Assembly (NCBI GenBank): GCA_950295325.1
Contig: OX485806.1
Coordinates: forward strand, 21,950,001-22,014,000
From: Polytrichum commune
Taxonomy: Eukaryota > Streptophyta > Polytrichopsida > Polytrichales > Polytrichaceae
Length of the DNA stretch: 64,000 nt
Reading direction: 5' to 3'
Below, in pieces: positions 60,420-64,000 of the stretch. The translations under genes and the position numbers were made by a program. The notes below the pieces were generated by a model that was not told where the DNA came from, did no database searches, and saw nothing but the letters and a program-made list of their open reading frames with translations. The first letter of the stretch is position 1. Every line of letters starts with the position of its first letter.

Positions 60420-61555
60420 GGTATTTGGCACCACCATATTTTATGAGTATGTATTTAACAAGACATTGGTAGATGTCTCCGAGTTGGCCAAGTTCCTTGC
60501 AAGTTTGAGCAGATTGTTATTCTACAAGGGTAGTTGCATGTCAGGAAAGAAGAGAGTAGGTGTCTACGTTGAAGAGGTCTGTGGGTAGTTGTGCTAGAAT
60601 ATTTGGGGAGCTCAAAGGATAATATGACACGTGGACTTTGTAAGTTTTAAAAGTAGTTTGTCTAGTTTAACTATGTCCGGGAGAGAGAAGGGGGTTGCAT
60701 AGAAAGTAACTCCCATGCCTGGGCAGATTATTGCATTGAATGTTTTTATTTTTGGATTGGAGGAATATGAGGAGGAGAGGAGGAGAGTGTTTTTTTTTCA
60801 GGTAATAATTTTTTGAAGTTTCCATTTGAGGGAGGGGCCTAGTTTAATTCCTAGATATGTATATGGTTTATTTTGGGATAGGATAGAGTTTGGGGTATTG
60901 TTAAGTGATATATTGAGCTTTTAGGAGTGTGATAAATGAGAGAAGCAATTTGGGATTGTTGGGCCAGGCAGTGATTGCACATTTGGAGAAAACTAGATCC
61001 ATGGAGGCCCAATTAGCAAAGTGTTGTAGTTTGATGTGTTGTGGTTGAATGTGTTGGAGATTATCTGTGAGTATAGCTAATATGTTTGCATATGTCGTTG
61101 TTTTGATTCACAAGCTGATGTATTGAATTTATATTCCCAGCAATCTAATGCTAACCATCCTAGCAAGAATTCAAGGAATATGATGAATAACTATGGGCTA
61201 AGGGTGTCACCTTGGACTGTGCCAAAAATTTCAATATGTATAGGTGGTGTGTTGGTGAAGAATTTTCCTTGAAAGGAAGTGGATGAGTTTGAGCATATAT
61301 TTTCTATAAGGTGGATGGCATCTTGGGGATAGCCAAGGTCCATCAATGTGAATTATAACCAGGCAAGGGTTATTGAGACAATTCCATTCTTGAAGTCAAT
61401 ATATGTTTTGTATATATCTTTGTTTATGAATTTGACATTTCCAAGCCAACAATAGATGCTTGTAGTTGTCTAGTTGTGTTGCGCATAGGACGGAATGGTT
61501 ATTGACTAATATGGGAGATTTTGAAGTTCTCGCCGCATGTAGTTAGGAGAGAAGT
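60420..61555 (-). mobile_element. Degenerate LINE reverse-transcriptase relic
   Basis: On the minus strand the RT palm can be read in order. YIDFKNGIVSI (about 61,400) is followed by MDLGYPQDAIHLIENI and CSNSSTSFQGKFF. Then come GTVQGDTLSP and LFIIFLEFLLGWL (about 61,190). The catalytic YADD is replaced by YANI (61,081-61,092). KPYTYLGIKLGPSLKWKLQ follows near 60,830. In-frame stops are present. It is the same family as the plus-strand LINE at 47.7-52.8 kb and lies in the spacer of the long inverted repeat. Confidence 0.8.
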
Positions 61556-61573
61556 GAGCGTACTTGTGAAGAA

Positions 61574-61885
61574 GGGACACAATTTAGGGACATCACAAGT
61601 TTCTATGATGACAATAATAGATCAACCAACCTCGTGGACAAGAAAATGCCAAGAGCAAGCAAGGTTGTGAAAGCAAATGGATGCAAGACACCTTGGGACC
61701 AAGATGGGACACACTTTAGGGACATCAAAAGTTTGTATGACCAAGACAAGAAATCAACCAACGGCATGGACAAGACAATGTCGAAAACCACCAAAGTTAT
61801 GAAAACAAATCAACTCAAGTCACATTTGGATGAAGAAAGGAAATTTCATGTATGTTGCAAGGACATTAGAAGTCTCTATGTGGAA
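61574..61885 (+). repeat. In-frame 44-residue tandem repeat (132 bp, 2.4 units)
   Basis: Unit 1 (61,574-61,705) starts GTQFRDITSFYD and unit 2 (61,706-61,837) starts GTHFRDIKSLYD. A partial third unit reads KFHVCCKDIRSLYVE. The period of 132 bp is exactly 44 codons, and the frame stays open from about 61,447 to the stop at 61,901. The peptide is lysine-rich (RSTNLVDKKMPRASKVVKAN). I do not recognise it. It may be a fragment of a repeat-bearing protein or a chance open minisatellite. Confidence 0.5.
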
Positions 61886-61903
61886 GTAGTCATGGTCAAC
61901 TAG

Positions 61904-62271
61904 GGGAAAGAATTAACAACAGTTATGACCAGAATTTAGAAAAGGATATTGAGGCCAATTATGCAATACTCGTGAATAAGAAAGGAATGGAATATCCTGT
62001 CAACTCGAATGAGGTTATGCATTGTATGACATTCCAGTTGAAAGCCATACATTCATCATATTTATAAATGATGAATAATGAACTCCATAGATCAGATTTG
62101 CCAAATATGTAGGAAAGACAATGTAGATTGATGATGTAGATCTACATTTATGAAAGTATGGAAAGGTATATGCAGGTTCTTCCTCCAAAAAAGCACAATC
62201 TAGATGTTTGTGTTAATTATTCCAATCCTCATTGAACTTGGTCTTGTTGATAAATCTTAGCATCAGGGCTC
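61904..62271. other. Unassigned spacer
   Basis: No gene or repeat recognised. Confidence 0.4.
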
Positions 62272-62462
62272 AGGGACAACCGGCGGTTAGTTATAAATGA
62301 ACTGGTTGAGTTTGAGAAATAATTGGTTGAAGTTCGAAACTTCAGGAGAACTACCGATCATTTTAGAGGAATCTATAGAATATACCTCAAATGAATAAAG
62401 CAAACCCGGAATATGTCAACATGTAACCGGTTGGAATTAGAATCACTAGGATCTTGACCGAC
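62272..62462 (+). repeat. Dispersed repeat C, copy 4
   Basis: It starts GGGACAACCGGCGGTTAGTT and runs through TGAACTGGTTGAGTTTGAGA to ACATGTAACCGGTTGGAATT, the reverse of copies 1 and 2. It lies inside the spacer of the long inverted repeat. Confidence 0.7.
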
Positions 62463-62599
62463 ATGCCCAAAAACTTCCTGGGCAGTGCTTAGCACAGATA
62501 ATATGAATTTATGTTGAATAAGTCTTGTCCATGGTACTAAACAATTAGTCATAACTTCTTATCAGATTATTAAAATTCTACATTGTAAGACGAAGTAAA

Positions 62600-63085
62600 A
62601 TCCCCTTTCAATTGCTAACAAGACTCAATGTAATAAGGCCACCCTAGTAACATAAATCATGCCCAGTTGTTTTAAGAGAATAAAACATAGGATTTTCTGT
62701 CATGAGTGTTTCTAATTCTATCTAGCACATCTCATGGTTGAATGCCTAGTATTGCAGCATACCAACAATACTAGGTTAGTCTAAAGAATCGCACAGGACC
62801 GGTGAAGTCATGGCAGCGGGACTTGTGTGGCCCTACAGACGACCTATGTGACCAAAGGACCTCATTAATGGGTGTTGAAACTGACTGACCATACCATCCT
62901 ACTAACCATGGGTAACATTAGGTGTGCAGGTAAGCTACACAAAATATGATATCTAGTGTAACCAATCCTAATTGTCTATCTCAATACTGATTATGAACCG
63001 CGGTTTATTGTCACCCAACACTATATGTTTAACGCAACATTGTAAATCTAATTCTCAAGTGGATTTTCATCCAAATTTCAATCAT
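62600..63085 (-). repeat. Long inverted repeat, right arm (486 bp)
   Basis: Reverse complement of 59,147-59,632. Its last 151 bp (62,935-63,085) are a truncated family B element, cut exactly where the arm ends. That indicates the right arm is the derived copy, since the left arm continues into a complete element. Confidence 0.95.
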
Positions 63086-63315
63086 TTGAACACGTAATTG
63101 TCTAAAATTTGTTTAAAATATAACAAAATTACATCAAATTAATATTTTTGTACAAATTTTTGTAACAATACCCTCAAGTTTATAATGAAATTGAGAAATA
63201 TGAAAAATAATCCAACTTCAATATATATAAGGTCATGAAATCTATGTTTAAAACCAGGTTTAGCCATTTGAGTGAGGAGACTCTCCATGTGTGGTTGCTC
63301 TTAAAGGGGTAGGTG

Positions 63316-63350
63316 TATCTATCTATCTATCTATCTATCTATATATCTAT
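63316..63350 (+). repeat. (TATC)n microsatellite
   Basis: A tetranucleotide run of about eight units, slightly imperfect at the right end. Confidence 0.85.
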
Positions 63351-63439
63351 GTATCCATCTTTTTATCCATCTAGTTGTTTCCCACATCCAGAAGATATAT
63401 ATAAATAAACACCTCAATGCCACTACTTCATACGCTACT

Positions 63440-63880
63440 TACATACCCACCTGTGGAAAAATGGCTTAGTAATGATGATATCCGCCCGAAATGGGCTAAG
63501 CTCTTTTGAACTCCAAAACAAACCTCTAATGCTCAAATCAAAAAGATACTTAAATTCCAATACGGACAATATATGGGGTAACTTCTACAAATAAAAGAAT
63601 CGTCGACCCATCTATCTCCGTTATGCCACCTCTGTTGCCTCAAAGAAATTTGGATGCAAATTTTATACAACCATCCCATATATGACTCCATCACTCCGAT
63701 GGTTGTAGCCAATGCTCCTCTCTTGAAAACCTTGAAACAAAAACCTCTTGCCCCCCCCCCCCTCCCCGGCCGAGTTCCCAAACCAAGTATACTTATACTT
63801 GTGCGCGCAAATGGAACGACAAGGCTCACATACCAAGATTATTATTCTTGGACAAACATGCAAATTGTGTCCCTGTAAGG
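63440..63880 (+). mobile_element. Degenerate LINE C-terminal relic
   Basis: From 63,454 the plus strand reads KWLSNDDIRPKWAKLF, stop, TPKQTSNAQIKKILKFQYGQYMG. It lines up with KWLNNPLL...NAQITQRLRLNYSQYMG of the LINE at 51.9-52.0 kb. Later frames are broken. A C-run is at about 63,751-63,760. No RT part is visible upstream. Confidence 0.7.
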
Positions 63881-64000
63881 ACACTTATGACTGAGATTCC
63901 TTCCTGCGCCAGCCACGCCTTGTATTTAATGATAGGCAAGCCGCAGGCAGGCAGCCTATAAGTAGCACTACTTACTCACTCCCATATAATTTGTTTGACA
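63881..64000. other. Unassigned window end
   Basis: Nothing recognised. Confidence 0.4.

Overview
The window looks like nuclear DNA of a land plant. It holds two spliced plant-type protein genes, two U1 snRNA genes with a plant-style upstream sequence element, and a dense background of decayed LINE, SINE and small inverted-repeat transposons. I cannot name the species. The compact genes set in old, heavily mutated transposon DNA would suit a non-flowering land plant (fern, lycophyte or bryophyte), but that is inference.

Layout. 1-8.5 kb: intergenic DNA with one dispersed repeat, one small terminal-inverted-repeat element (family A) and a foldback. 8.5-9.9 kb: two U1 snRNA genes on the minus strand, exactly 1,150 bp apart. 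9.9-36.7 kb: repeats of at least ten kinds. These include two degraded minus-strand LINE copies (13.7-15.7 and 27.9-31.7 kb), two copies of a tRNA-type SINE, and a nested pile of TIR elements at 16.4-17.9 kb. The empty-site relative of that pile survives at 36.3-36.6 kb. 36.8-46.1 kb: a plus-strand gene of 15 coding exons for a MIP1-type leucine-zipper plus DUF547 protein (796 aa by my model). 46.29-46.49 kb: a gap of 200 N. 46.5-53.2 kb: family B, E and A elements, then a plus-strand LINE relic (reverse transcriptase, RNase H and C-terminal region) ending beside a 14-bp minisatellite. 55.45-58.36 kb: a six-exon plus-strand gene for V-type H+-ATPase subunit E (233 aa). 58.9-64 kb: a pair of almost identical 486-bp inverted repeats about 3 kb apart, enclosing a minus-strand LINE reverse-transcriptase relic and a 44-residue tandem repeat, then another LINE C-terminal relic.

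The two protein genes are unrelated housekeeping or plant-specific genes and do not form a functional cluster. Both models rest on consistent splice sites and unbroken phase from start to stop, so I trust them. The repeats were found by comparing the window with itself, so element ends are approximate unless a target-site duplication is given. I saw no CRISPR array, tRNA, rRNA, organelle insertion or defence-like gene cluster. No wholly new system is evident. The most noteworthy items are the divergent U1 pair, the recent 486-bp inverted duplication, the SINE nested in a TIR element with a perfect 12-bp target-site duplication, and the strongly C-rich LINE family.
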